A model generated the notes under the pieces. The model worked only from the letters and a program-made list of their open reading frames with translations, did no database searches and had not been told where the DNA came from. This document shows, one piece after another, positions 18,017 through 26,632 of a stretch of DNA of 64,000 nucleotides (the first letter of the stretch is position 1; each line of letters opens with the position of its first letter). Location: contig NZ_BJYL01000021.1 of the NCBI RefSeq assembly GCF_007991495.1, positions 1-64,000 of the forward strand, in the 5' to 3' direction. Both the position numbers and the translations under genes were made by a program. The DNA comes from Sporosarcina luteola (GTDB lineage: Bacteria; Bacillota; Bacilli; Bacillales_A; Planococcaceae).

Positions 18017-19555
18017 TTATTCTTCTTCAACCGGTTTAACAGCTACCGGTTTGCTGGAGCGCATTTCTTCCACCAAGTTGTCGATGCTTGGTCGGAGATT
18101 GTTTTTTCCGACGTAGCTTTCCATCATTTCCTTCACGTCGATGCCTGACGAAGCTTTCAATGATTCTTGCAATGTGGACATTAGGTTCGTTGCGTACGAT
18201 GTCACTTTATTGGCACCGCCTCCACCTTCACCGCCACCTGTATCGACAACCGTAATCTTATCGATATTCGAAAGCGGGCTAGCGATTTGTTTCGCGTATT
18301 CAGGAATCATTTTGACGATCATGTCAAGCACAGCTGCCTGCCCGTATTGTTCGAACGCTTCTGCAATTTTGCGTTTCGCTTCGGCTTCCGCGAGACCTTT
18401 TAGGCGGATGACGTCTGCTTCCGATTCACCTTGCGCACGCTGCGCATCGGCTTTTGCTAAACCGTCAAGACGGATTTTTTCAGCTTCCGCTGCCGCTCTA
18501 GCTTCAATACGGTATTTCTCTGCTTCCGCTTCTGCCATTTGGCGGGACTTATCCGCTGCCGCGTTTTGCTCAATCGCATAACGATCCGCGTCGGCTTTCT
18601 TCTTAACTTCAGAGTCATATTGCTTTTCTCGACGCAAAATCTCTTTCTCTTCCAACTCGATCTGCTTTTGACGCTCGATGATGCGGACTTGCATCTCTTG
18701 CTCTGTAACTTCCTGCTTCGCACGCGCGGATTCAAGTTCATATGCTTGGTCGGCGCGCGCTTTTGCGATATCTTGCTCGCGACGGTAGTCAGCGACTTTC
18801 AACTGATTTTCCTTTTCCGCTTCCGCAATTTCCGTCGCACGTTCGATTTCCGCTTTTTGCGCTTCCTTCGATGCTTCGGCATTCTTAATACGTGTTTCTT
18901 TTTCAGCTTCAACTGTTGCAATGTCGGCGTCGCGTTTCACTTGGGCGATACGCGGTTTACCGAGTGAATCCAAGTATCCATTTTTATCGCGAACATCTTT
19001 AATTGTGAATGAAACGATGACAAGGCCCATTTTAGCGAGATCCTGCGAAGCGACACGTTGCACTTCCTGGGAGAACTTATCACGATTCTTATAAATCTCT
19101 TCAACTGTCATGGATCCTAGAATGGAGCGCAAATGCCCTTCCAGCACTTCTTTCGCTTCATTTTCGCGGTCGGCTTTCGATTTCCCTAGAAACTGCTCCG
19201 CTGCTGTCGCGATTTCAGAAATCGATCCTCCAATTTTAATGATGGCGGTTCCGTCGGCCATGACGGGAACACCTTGTTCCGTGTACACTTCAGGCGTCGT
19301 TACTTCCAATTTGCTTGAAAGCAAGCTGAGCGGCTCTGATTGCTGGAACACCGGGAAGACGAAAGTACCTCCGCCACGGATGATTTTGATTCGGTTGCCC
19401 GAGTCATCCGTATGTACGTTTTTTGATCCTAAATAACTTCCTGTGACGATTAGCGCTTCATCCGGACCGACTGTCTTATACTTCGAAATGTAGACGAGTA
19501 TGACAGCAAGCAGGATGAACACAACAATACCAATAATGATGAGTGTTCCTGGCAT
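18017..19555 (-). CDS. floT: Flotillin
   Basis: 512 residues: a short N-terminal hydrophobic segment (residues 4-24), an SPFH/band-7 domain to about 190, then a long alanine-glutamate-rich coiled coil (AEAEKYRIEARAAAEAEK and similar) and a glycine-rich turn followed by the C-terminal oligomerisation tail. This is the layout of B. subtilis FloT (YuaG), which scaffolds membrane microdomains. It follows the NfeD-like gene by 30 bp and both should be read from the sigma-W promoter at 20158-20183. The usual third gene of yuaFGI is absent here. Confidence 0.95.
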   Translation of the reverse strand: MPGTLIIIGIVVFILLAVILVYISKYKTVGPDEALIVTGSYLGSKNVHTDDSGNRIKIIRGGGTFVFPVFQQSEPLSLLSSKLEVTTPEVYTEQGVPVMADGTAIIKIGGSISEIATAAEQFLGKSKADRENEAKEVLEGHLRSILGSMTVEEIYKNRDKFSQEVQRVASQDLAKMGLVIVSFTIKDVRDKNGYLDSLGKPRIAQVKRDADIATVEAEKETRIKNAEASKEAQKAEIERATEIAEAEKENQLKVADYRREQDIAKARADQAYELESARAKQEVTEQEMQVRIIERQKQIELEEKEILRREKQYDSEVKKKADADRYAIEQNAAADKSRQMAEAEAEKYRIEARAAAEAEKIRLDGLAKADAQRAQGESEADVIRLKGLAEAEAKRKIAEAFEQYGQAAVLDMIVKMIPEYAKQIASPLSNIDKITVVDTGGGEGGGGANKVTSYATNLMSTLQESLKASSGIDVKEMMESYVGKNNLRPSIDNLVEEMRSSKPVAVKPVEEE

Positions 19556-19585
19556 TCTGATTCCCCCTTAATTAATTTTATTGAT

Positions 19586-20119
19586 TCATTTGAAGCGGAA
19601 AGGCTCATACTCCTTAACGATGAACGTTCCTTCTTTCACTTCAATGATTAGAACCTCTTTTCCGTAATCGATCGGCTTATTTTCGTATCCGGCAGCCCTT
19701 TTCGAAATGATGCCGTTTACCGTTTCAATGACAATTTCACCAAAGCCGTCAACCGGTACTGGAACGATCACTTTGCCAACTTGACCTGTGAGCGATTCGT
19801 CTGTGTAAGCAAGTGACACTTCCGCAGATTTCAATGGAAGGAGCACGAAGAAATATAGAAGGAAGTCCAATCCGACTGCCGTGGCTAGTGCAATTATCAA
19901 GATCAGCATATGGTTCCATCCCGTTGACAATTCCAAAATATAACCGACTGCAGACGTGAATGTAATGAACGCAAGGATGACAGCTGGATCTAGTAGCGGG
20001 CTTGCTTCACCGACGCCCTCAGCAATATCACTAAAAAATAAGTACAAAATAGTCGCCAATCCCGCGATGATAAGCACCGTCAAATATACATTGAGAACCG
20101 GCATTCCGAACAATTCCAT
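19586..20119 (-). CDS. yuaF: NfeD-like membrane protein YuaF
   Basis: 177 residues. Three hydrophobic segments (about 10-32, 50-70, 75-100) precede a soluble OB-fold-like domain (about 115-177) ending in VKEGTFIVKEYE. This is the partner protein of flotillin in Bacillales and is thought to help organise flotillin assemblies. The start at 20119 sits just after GGTGAGAGG; upstream in-frame codons would lie inside the sigma-W promoter region. First gene of the two-gene operon. Confidence 0.88.
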   Translation of the reverse strand: MELFGMPVLNVYLTVLIIAGLATILYLFFSDIAEGVGEASPLLDPAVILAFITFTSAVGYILELSTGWNHMLILIIALATAVGLDFLLYFFVLLPLKSAEVSLAYTDESLTGQVGKVIVPVPVDGFGEIVIETVNGIISKRAAGYENKPIDYGKEVLIIEVKEGTFIVKEYEPFRFK

Positions 20120-20157
20120 CCTCTCACCCCCAACTCCTAATTGAATTCTACTATATA

Positions 20158-20183
20158 TACGGACGGCCAGGAACAAAGTTTCA
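20158..20183 (-). promoter_or_regulatory. Sigma-W promoter of yuaF-floT
   Basis: On the minus strand TGAAAC (complement of 20178-20183) and CGTA (complement of 20158-20161) are separated by exactly 16 nt, an exact match to the sigma-W consensus TGAAAC-N16-CGTA. The B. subtilis yuaFGI operon is a known sigma-W target, so both sequence and homology agree. It lies 39 bp upstream of the yuaF start. Confidence 0.92.
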
Positions 20184-20311
20184 ATATTCTTTGAAATAAA
20201 TTCAAGCTTTTCATATCGGCAGTTTTCTTCTTAACCAACTAAAAACGATAAAAATTTGTCACTTTTCCATGACGAACTGTGTCTAAATTTGTACTTATTT
20301 TAAATGTTTTT

Positions 20312-20320
20312 TGCTATGAT
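20312..20320 (+). promoter_or_regulatory. Extended -10 promoter element of the pit operon
   Basis: TGCTATGAT is an extended -10 element 45 bp before the start at 20365. A convincing -35 is not seen at the usual distance. Confidence 0.45.
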
Positions 20321-20364
20321 AGGAATACTATAAAATGATTCCGGAAACGGATGGAGGCTTAAAG

Positions 20365-20985
20365 ATGTTCAGTCCACGAAAAACAGATCCTTTTTTCGCA
20401 GCTCTTTTGGAGATTGCCGAGCATGTACAAAAAGCGATGCATTATGCAAATGATTTTAAAGTGACGTCCGTTGCGGACTTAAAAGAGGTTAGTATCAAGT
20501 TAAAGGAATATGAGACGCAGGGAGACGACATGATCCATGATCTCATTGCGAAGCTTAACATCTCTTTCATGACACCGATTGAACGGGAGGATATTTTACA
20601 ATTAGCCATTAAAATGGATGACATTTTGGATGGCATTGAACATTTCTCAGCAAACCTTGAAATGTTCTCGCTCACGGATATCGATGAATATGTACAGAAG
20701 TTCATGGACAATATCGTGAAAAGTTCTGATGAAATCGTGAAAGCAATGGGACTGTTATCGAAAAAGAAACTCGTTCAAATGCGAGACCACGCTGTTTTAA
20801 TTAAGGAATATGAACGGATTTGCGATGAAGTGCTTCGTACATCGATCAAGCAACTGTTCTTGCGTGAAAAAGATCCGATTCGCATCATTCAGTTCAAAGA
20901 CATTTATGAATTACTCGAAGATATCGCTGACCATTGCCAAGATGTCGCAAACACACTCGAAACAATCATCATGCGCAACGCGTAA
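20365..20985 (+). CDS. DUF47 (PhoU-like) accessory protein of phosphate transport
   Basis: 206 residues, all helical, starting FSPRKTDPFFAALLEIAEHV. It has the PhoU/DUF47 pattern with repeated acidic motifs (EYETQGDDMIHDLI and EYERICDEVLRT), that in the fold bind metal clusters. DUF47 proteins are coded beside Pit transporters and are thought to modulate them. The pit gene follows after 11 bp. The start at 20365 has GGATGGAGG; the open frame extends 30 bp upstream. Confidence 0.9.
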   Translation: MFSPRKTDPFFAALLEIAEHVQKAMHYANDFKVTSVADLKEVSIKLKEYETQGDDMIHDLIAKLNISFMTPIEREDILQLAIKMDDILDGIEHFSANLEMFSLTDIDEYVQKFMDNIVKSSDEIVKAMGLLSKKKLVQMRDHAVLIKEYERICDEVLRTSIKQLFLREKDPIRIIQFKDIYELLEDIADHCQDVANTLETIIMRNA

Positions 20986-20996
20986 GGGGTAAATTT

Positions 20997-21995
20997 ATGG
21001 ACACGGTATTAGTTCTCACTATAGGAGTCGTTGTTTTTGCCTTGGCATTTGACTTCATTAACGGATTTCATGACACGGCCAATGCGATTGCAACATCAGT
21101 TTCGACACGTGCATTGAAGCCGCGGACCGCTGTTTACATGGCAGCAGCGATGAACTTCCTTGGCGCATTGACATTCACGGGCGTTGCAAAGACGATTTCC
21201 AAGGATATTGTCGATCCTTTCATGTTGGACAAAGGCTCTGTCGTTATTTTAGCGGCTCTTCTTTCCGCCATAGCCTGGAACTTGATCACATGGTATTACG
21301 GCATTCCGTCCAGTTCATCACATGCGCTGATCGGCTCGATTGCGGGCGCAGCCATTTCCGCGGCAGGGTTCGGCATATTGAATTATGGCGGGTTCCTTAA
21401 AATTATGGAAGCGCTCATCCTTTCGCCATTCATCGCTATCGCGGGCGGGTTTCTCGTCATGTCGCTATTTAAGGTGATTTTAAAAAATCGAAATCTCTTC
21501 AAAGCGAATAAACGGATTCGTTACATGCAAATCGGAACCGCCGCATTGCAATCGTTCACACATGGTACAAACGATGCCCAAAAAGCGATGGGTATCATAA
21601 CGATGGCTTTAATTGCTGCAGAATTGCAAACAAGCGATGACATCCAACTGTGGGTCCGGATTGCCGCAGCTACTGCGATGGGTCTTGGGACATCAATTGG
21701 CGGTTATAAAATTATTAAGACAGTCGGCGGTAAAATTATGAAAATACGGCCCGTCAATGGGATTGCAGCTGATTTGAGCTCCGCCGCAATCATTTTTGGC
21801 GCGACGCTTATTCACTTGCCAGTCAGCACGACTCATGTCATCTCGTCTTCCATCATGGGGGTCGGATCTGCGCAACGCGTCAAAGGCGTAAAATGGGGAG
21901 TCGCCAAAAAAATTGTCATCACATGGGTCATCACTTTGCCGATCTCCGCAACGATGGCTGCGATTATTTATCAATTTTTGAATTTGTTCTTCTAA
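20997..21995 (+). CDS. pit: Low-affinity inorganic phosphate transporter
   Basis: 332 residues with about ten membrane helices and the inverted PiT signatures: FDFINGFHDTANAIATSVSTRAL near the N-terminus and FTHGTNDAQKAMGII in the second half. It imports phosphate (probably as a metal-phosphate complex) with protons. It forms an operon with the DUF47 gene. Start at 20997 (after AGGGGTAAATTT); the frame is open 63 bp more upstream inside the previous gene. Confidence 0.93.
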   Translation: MDTVLVLTIGVVVFALAFDFINGFHDTANAIATSVSTRALKPRTAVYMAAAMNFLGALTFTGVAKTISKDIVDPFMLDKGSVVILAALLSAIAWNLITWYYGIPSSSSHALIGSIAGAAISAAGFGILNYGGFLKIMEALILSPFIAIAGGFLVMSLFKVILKNRNLFKANKRIRYMQIGTAALQSFTHGTNDAQKAMGIITMALIAAELQTSDDIQLWVRIAAATAMGLGTSIGGYKIIKTVGGKIMKIRPVNGIAADLSSAAIIFGATLIHLPVSTTHVISSSIMGVGSAQRVKGVKWGVAKKIVITWVITLPISATMAAIIYQFLNLFF

Positions 21996-22009
21996 ATAAA
22001 TTCTTTCAC

Positions 22010-22038
22010 TTGCATTGCCAAACAGGCTCTGTTATGAT
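22010..22038 (+). promoter_or_regulatory. Sigma-A promoter of the cold-shock gene
   Basis: TTGCAT (22010-22015), 17 nt, TATGAT (22033-22038). Transcription would begin near 22045, giving a leader of about 105 nt, typical of cold-shock genes. Near the ribosome site the leader contains a small inverted repeat GTGTGCCTGGCACAC (22119-22133). Confidence 0.7.
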
Positions 22039-22149
22039 AAAGGAGAATTATTTTTGTTCGGCATGATGGTCACAGTTATGTTTGACCGCTTCAAGACTTG
22101 AGCAAGGATAGTAACACAAGTGTGCCTGGCACACGAGGAGGAAACAAAC

Positions 22150-22350
22150 ATGGAACAAGGTAAAGTAAAATGGTTTAACGCAGAAAAAGGTTATGGCTTC
22201 ATCGAACGTGAAGATGGCGACGATGTATTCGTACACTTCTCAGCTATCCAAGGTGATGGCTTCAAGACTCTTGAAGAAGGCCAAGACGTGACTTTCGAAA
22301 TCGAACAAGGTCAACGCGGACTTCAAGCAACAAACGTTGAAAAAAACTAA
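22150..22350 (+). CDS. Cold-shock protein (CspA/CspB family)
   Basis: 66 residues, the whole of a single cold-shock domain. The RNP1 motif KGYGFIER and RNP2 VFVHFSAI are present, with the initial [11 protein letters not shown]. It is a single-stranded nucleic-acid chaperone in the cytosol. The ATG follows GAGGAGG; its long leader and strong terminator suit an independently regulated, abundant mRNA. Confidence 0.96.
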   Translation: MEQGKVKWFNAEKGYGFIEREDGDDVFVHFSAIQGDGFKTLEEGQDVTFEIEQGQRGLQATNVEKN

Positions 22351-22366
22351 TTTGAATTAACCCTTC

Positions 22367-22397
22367 AAAACCACTTCCTTCGGGGAGTGGTTTTTTT
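22367..22397 (+). terminator. Terminator of the cold-shock gene
   Basis: AAAACCACTTCC, a UUCG tetraloop, GGGAGTGGTTTTTTT; 16 bp past the stop codon. Confidence 0.92.
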
Positions 22398-22413
22398 CAT
22401 TTTGTGAAAGGAT

Positions 22414-22769
22414 TTGAGGGCGATGGACGCTTGTTTGAGCGTGGGTATCGCTTTCTTGAGCGCGGATCTCACTTCCTTGAGCGCGGGGCCCGATTCCTTG
22501 AGCGAGATACCCGATTCCTTGAGCGCGGCATCCGCTTCCTTGAGCGAGATACCCGATTCCTTGAGCGCGGGACCGGCTTCCTTGAGCGCGGCACCCGATT
22601 CCTTGAGCACGGGACCCGATTCCTTGAGCGCGAAACCCGATTCCTTGAGCGCGAAACCCGATTCCTTGAGCGCGAAACCCGATTCCTTGAGCGCGGCACC
22701 CGATTCTTTGAGCGCGGCACCCGATTCTTTGAGCGCGTCCATCACATCCTTGAGTGCGTTGGACGCGGT
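22414..22769 (+). repeat. Array C: 17 units of a 21-bp repeat, core TTGAGCGCGG
   Basis: Cores start at 22414 (decayed TTGAGGGCGA), 22435, 22456 and then every 21 bp without slip to 22750. The variable part here is mostly CACCCGATTCC or NACCCGATTCC, different from array A. The last unit TTGAGTGCGTTGGACGCGG also contains the core of array D. Coding on either strand would be heptad repeats without ribosome sites. It fills the gap between the cold-shock terminator and the MMPL gene. Confidence 0.92.
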
Positions 22770-22898
22770 AAACTCGCCTAGGAACCCATTTCACTCCCTA
22801 TGACGCGATTCTTCAAAACCATCACTTCGAAAAGGACAATCCTATGCATCTTCGTTATGATAAGAGAATAGATGGAGATTCATTGGGAGGTCGATGCT

Positions 22899-25028
22899 AT
22901 GCGCACACTTGCGCGCTTTGTTACAAAAGGTTATAAAGCGATTATCATTGCTTGGATTGTTATATTCATTGTCATGGCCGTTTTTGCAATCCGCCTGCCC
23001 GGATTACTGGAAGGTGACGGCTTCAGGATGGATGCGGAGCATGAACAAGTGATGAAGATTGCATCGGAGAAATTTGATTTGCCGGCGGAAACGATGTTTG
23101 TGGTTTTTGACAAGGCTGACGATGAAACAATTGCTTCCACGTTGGCGAAGATTGAGAAGCTTGGCCTTACTTCAGAAATCGTTTCACCGCTTGATCATGA
23201 GGAACAGTACACGAAAGATGTATCCTACGCTTTGCTGCATTTTGAGGAGAACGGGAAGGATATGTCTGAAGTTGTATCGGATATTCGTGATGCGATTGGT
23301 GACGAAAAAGGAATTGTATTGACGGGACAATCCGCCATTACAAAAGATATTAATACCGCAAGCCAGCGTGATTTAGTGAAGGCGGAGGCGATCGGGTTGC
23401 CTATTGCGATCATCGTTCTCTTATTTGCATTCGGGTCTGTCGTTGCTTCGGTTGTACCGTTACTTGTCGGTGTGGCGACGGTCATTTCTGCGCTTGGAGT
23501 TTTGGCCCTGGTCGGTGGGCAAACCGATTTATCGATTTTCGTGTTGAATATTGTGCCGATGCTAGGGCTTGCCTTGAGTATCGACTTTTCTTTACTTTTC
23601 ATTAGCCGATATCGGGAGGAACGTTTGAAAACCGAGGTGTTGGAAGCTGTCGCGACGACGATTCGCACGGCGGGACGTTCTGTTATTTTTTCGGCATTTT
23701 GTGTGTTCATCGGTCTCGGTGCAATGTTCATTATTAAAGTGGAAATCTTCCAGAATATTGCGCTTGGCGGGATGATTGTTGTCGGCATGGCGGTGCTTAG
23801 TTCGGTTACTTTATTGCCATCGGTTTTAATAGCACTCGGTGACCGTTTGAATAAAGGACGCGTGCTGAAAGTGAAGGAAAATGGCTCTGATCGTTGGAGG
23901 CAATTCGCGAATGGAGTCATTAAACGGCCGATTCTAATTACGATTGTTGCGCTCATTTTACTGGGCATCGCAGTGATTCCTGTGAAAAATATGGATTTGA
24001 CGATTCCACAGATCGATTCATTGCCGGCCTCTTATGATACACGTGCGTCCTATGAATTAATGGATGATACATTCGGTCTTGGTGATGAGTCGAATGTGTA
24101 TGTTGTCGCGGAACGGGTTGGCGGTTGGTCCGATGCGGATGGTTTGAATGCGATGAAAGCATTGGAAGATGAGTTGTCGGATGATCCCTTAGTGAATGGT
24201 TTGACGACGATTTTTACGACTAGCGGCGTCGAATCTGCCGATGAATGGGAACAAGCCATGCAAGTCCCAGAAATGAAGGCACAGCTAGAACCGGTACTTG
24301 ATTCATTCGTGAAGGATGATCAATTATTAATTCCTGTAACGCTCCAGGCAAAAGGTACATCCGACGGGGCGCAGCAATGGGCGCGGGATTGGTCGGATCA
24401 GACAGAATGGAACCTACTCGTCGGCGGGCAACCGAAGTTCAATCAGGAAATCTTCGATGAGATTGCCGATAACATCGGGCTTGTGCTAGCTATCATCCTT
24501 CTATCAACATTTATTATTTTGATGATTGCATTCCGGTCGATCTTGATTCCACTAAAGGCAATTGTGATGAACATTGTCGGGCTGTCGGCGACGTTCGGAA
24601 TTCTCGTCTATATCTTCCAATATGGGCATCTCGGATTGCATCCAGGCACGATTGCCCTTATTATTCCGGTCATTGTCTTTAGCCTCGTCTTCGGATTGAG
24701 CATGGACTACGAAGTGTTCCTCATTTCGCGGATGCAGGAGGAGTATGCGAAGACATTCGATAATGATCATTCAACGGTGGAAGGACTTGCGACGACAAGC
24801 AAAATCATTACGTCCGCCGCGCTGATCATGATTGTTCTGACTGGTGCATTTGCGTTCACGGATGTTATGCCGGTGAAACAAATCGGTGTTGGAATCGCAA
24901 TCGCGGTAGCCATTGACGCGACGATTATCCGTTTATTGCTAGTGCCGAGTTTGATGAAGTTATTCGGCAAATGGAACTGGTGGATGCCGTTTAGAAAAGG
25001 TAAATATAAGGCTGGAAATTGGCATTAA
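22899..25028 (+). CDS. MMPL/RND family transporter
   Basis: 709 residues with a duplicated RND layout: an N-terminal helix (ITAWIVIFIVMAVFAI-like), an extracytoplasmic domain, six helices (about 160-360 region), then a second loop domain and six more helices. The GLALSIDFSLLFISRYREE and VFGLSMDYEVFLISRMQEEY motifs carry the aspartates for proton relay in MmpL proteins. In Bacillales this family (YdfJ-like) exports lipids or drugs; substrate not visible. Start at 22899 preceded by GGGAGG; the frame extends upstream for 27 bp. Confidence 0.92.
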   Translation: MRTLARFVTKGYKAIIIAWIVIFIVMAVFAIRLPGLLEGDGFRMDAEHEQVMKIASEKFDLPAETMFVVFDKADDETIASTLAKIEKLGLTSEIVSPLDHEEQYTKDVSYALLHFEENGKDMSEVVSDIRDAIGDEKGIVLTGQSAITKDINTASQRDLVKAEAIGLPIAIIVLLFAFGSVVASVVPLLVGVATVISALGVLALVGGQTDLSIFVLNIVPMLGLALSIDFSLLFISRYREERLKTEVLEAVATTIRTAGRSVIFSAFCVFIGLGAMFIIKVEIFQNIALGGMIVVGMAVLSSVTLLPSVLIALGDRLNKGRVLKVKENGSDRWRQFANGVIKRPILITIVALILLGIAVIPVKNMDLTIPQIDSLPASYDTRASYELMDDTFGLGDESNVYVVAERVGGWSDADGLNAMKALEDELSDDPLVNGLTTIFTTSGVESADEWEQAMQVPEMKAQLEPVLDSFVKDDQLLIPVTLQAKGTSDGAQQWARDWSDQTEWNLLVGGQPKFNQEIFDEIADNIGLVLAIILLSTFIILMIAFRSILIPLKAIVMNIVGLSATFGILVYIFQYGHLGLHPGTIALIIPVIVFSLVFGLSMDYEVFLISRMQEEYAKTFDNDHSTVEGLATTSKIITSAALIMIVLTGAFAFTDVMPVKQIGVGIAIAVAIDATIIRLLLVPSLMKLFGKWNWWMPFRKGKYKAGNWH

Positions 25029-25030
25029 AC

Positions 25031-25146
25031 AAAAGCGAAGGGCGGCGTTTAGAGGCGACAGGCATAAGGCGAAGATGCGAAGTGGCGCTCTTTGCCACAT
25101 AGCAGCTTTGACTTATGACCCGAGCCTCTGCCGACCGGAGCTGGAT
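25031..25146. repeat. Dispersed palindromic repeat, copy 1
   Basis: The block AAAGCGAAGGGCGGCG...GACCGGAGCTGGA contains GAGGC/GCCTC and CATAAG/CTTATG arms in nested order, so it can fold on itself. A related block begins again at 25152 and another at 59877. This is a repeat type scattered through Bacillaceae genomes. Confidence 0.75.
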
Positions 25147-25151
25147 GACAA

Positions 25152-25268
25152 CAAAAGCGGAGGGCGGCGTTTAGCCTCGACAGGCGTTGGAGGGCTTGAA
25201 AAAAAGGCGGTCTTTGCCTTTTCTTTCAAGATCGAAACGACCCGAGAGGCTGCCGACCGGAGCTGGAT
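25152..25268. repeat. Dispersed palindromic repeat, copy 2 (diverged centre)
   Basis: Same ends as copy 1 (AAAAGCGGAGGGCGGCGTTTAG and GCCGACCGGAGCTGGATGA) but a different centre built on GAAAAAAAGGC / GCCTTTTCTTTC. The two copies are in tandem, six bases apart. Confidence 0.7.
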
Positions 25269-25270
25269 GA

Positions 25271-25316
25271 AAAAACTGCCTGAACAACGGATTTCCCGTT
25301 TGTCCAGGCAGTTTTA
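25271..25316 (-). terminator. Long hairpin terminator
   Basis: AAAACTGCCTG-AACAA-CGG / CCG-TTTGT-CCAGGCAGTTTT. It overlaps the stop codon of the small gene ending at 25314 and can act in both directions. Confidence 0.85.
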
Positions 25317-25451
25317 GTTTTTCTCAATAATCTCTACTTGCGTGCCTTCCCGCTGATCTTTCTCAAACTGCGCCGTCATCGCAAAGTAGATGACCGCAAC
25401 TATAATTAGAACGAACACGACGAGCCCGATGACAAGTGTCCTACCCTTCAT
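25314..25451 (-). CDS. Small membrane protein, 45 aa
   Basis: A previously easy-to-miss ORF: MKGRTLVIGLVVFVLIIV then AVIYFAMTAQFEKDQREG and a C-terminus VEIIEKN. One transmembrane helix at about 5-26, charged outside tail. The ATG at 25451 is preceded by AAGGGGTGA, whose TGA is the stop of the gene upstream, so the two are coupled (6 bp between stop and start). It ends in a terminator. Function unknown. Confidence 0.8.
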   Translation of the reverse strand: MKGRTLVIGLVVFVLIIVAVIYFAMTAQFEKDQREGTQVEIIEKN

Positions 25452-25457
25452 TCGGCG

Positions 25458-25925
25458 TCACCCCTTGCTTAGTTTGAATTTCTCCTCTTTCAAATAGTCG
25501 ACGGCTTCCTGATAATCGCCGAAGCCCTCTTCCAAATTGTAGCCGTGGTAAATGTTGAAAAAGCCCTCTTCCTCAAGTAAAGTGAGTTTCTGCCCTTCCT
25601 CATTCATCCACAATTCTTCAATCGACTCTTCTTCCACTTCCGCCTCTTCGGTCGCAAGCGCTTGGATGGCATCGCGAATCGTTTTCTTCAATTCATCTTC
25701 CGTTGCTTCACGGATGTTGATAAGTCCGCGATCATCCGTCTCATAGCCCGGAATTCCTTCGACGTAAACAAACCCATTGCCGTTCGGATGTAAATGCTGC
25801 ACAACAACCGACTTTTCATACAAGCTGTCCTCGTAATGATAATTGAGCCGTTTCATCGACACTTCTTTTCGCGTCAATTCAGGGAATGTCTCAATGATTT
25901 GTTGTTTTTGTTCGAATGTTAGCAT
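25458..25925 (-). CDS. Hypothetical acidic protein, 155 aa
   Basis: Not recognised beyond being a conserved-looking Bacillales protein. It has alternating beta strands (SVVVQHLHPNGNGFVYVEG), an acidic segment (EEAEVEEESIEELW) and a final NIYHGYNLEEGFGDYQEAVDYLKEEKF. No signal or membrane segment. The ATG at 25925 has only a weak ribosome site. Followed directly by a 45-codon membrane protein gene whose ribosome site lies in its own last codons. Confidence 0.7.
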   Translation of the reverse strand: MLTFEQKQQIIETFPELTRKEVSMKRLNYHYEDSLYEKSVVVQHLHPNGNGFVYVEGIPGYETDDRGLINIREATEDELKKTIRDAIQALATEEAEVEEESIEELWMNEEGQKLTLLEEEGFFNIYHGYNLEEGFGDYQEAVDYLKEEKFKLSKG

Positions 25926-25969
25926 GTTTTTGCCACACTTTCTTTGTCAAATGTCTTTCCAGTATAACA

Positions 25970-26620
25970 TTATTCTTCCTTCACCGTTAAGCCCAGCACA
26001 CGCGCAAATCCGACCGCCTGCTCCTTTGACACGATACAGCCTGCAATCTTTGGCAACGTCACTTCAATCCGATCATATGTATTATTGGATAAATCGACGC
26101 CATTCAAATCCGTTTCCGAGAAATTGATATTGTCCATCTTGCATTCTTCAAAACGAACTTGTTTGAAATCGCATTCATAAAAATCGCTATCGACCAAGTT
26201 GCAACCCGCGAACTCCACTTCTTTCATGCCCGAAAAATTGAAATTGGCATAGCGAACATCACTTTCTTTCACAAGTAAATGCCCCAATTTGGAATTCGCC
26301 AGATCAGCGCCGGTCAACTTCGAATTAATAATCTCGCACCGGTGGAACATTGCATTTTCCAATTGCGCATTTGAAAAATCACATGCCGTGAACAAAACAT
26401 CGACGAATTCCACACCTTTCCAATCACTGTTCGCAAATGATATATCTTTGAACACGCAATCATCGAACACGATGCGCTCTCCATCTGCACCTAACATCGA
26501 CCCACCTTGAAAGCTCGCTTTTGCAATAAACCCATCCTGGCTCCAAATGTCTGCGGGACGCATTAACGCATGCTCCGCCGACAATTTCGGCTTCACCCGC
26601 TTATCTTTTTTCTTTGACAA
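25970..26620 (-). CDS. Pentapeptide repeat protein
   Basis: 216 residues. From about residue 40 to 185 the chain follows the A(D/N)LXX pentapeptide pattern (FSNAQLENAMFHRCEIINS, SKLTGADLANSKLG, NFNFSGMKEVEFAGCNLVDS) that builds a right-handed beta-helix. Such proteins are cytosolic, some protect DNA gyrase from quinolones, most have no known role. A TTG start at 26620 follows GGGGGAAATTGAA. C-terminal VSKEQAVGFARVLGL suggests a small helical cap. Confidence 0.85.
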   Translation of the reverse strand: MSKKKDKRVKPKLSAEHALMRPADIWSQDGFIAKASFQGGSMLGADGERIVFDDCVFKDISFANSDWKGVEFVDVLFTACDFSNAQLENAMFHRCEIINSKLTGADLANSKLGHLLVKESDVRYANFNFSGMKEVEFAGCNLVDSDFYECDFKQVRFEECKMDNINFSETDLNGVDLSNNTYDRIEVTLPKIAGCIVSKEQAVGFARVLGLTVKEE

Positions 26621-26632
26621 TTCAATTTCCCC

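Noticed and set aside
22365-22803. Proteins of 83-145 residues with heptad repeats on both strands
   Set aside because: They are the 21-bp array read in different frames; no ribosome site, no codon-position bias.
23225-23968. 247-residue minus-strand ORF inside the MMPL gene
   Set aside because: Shadow of the MMPL gene, low complexity, no ribosome site.
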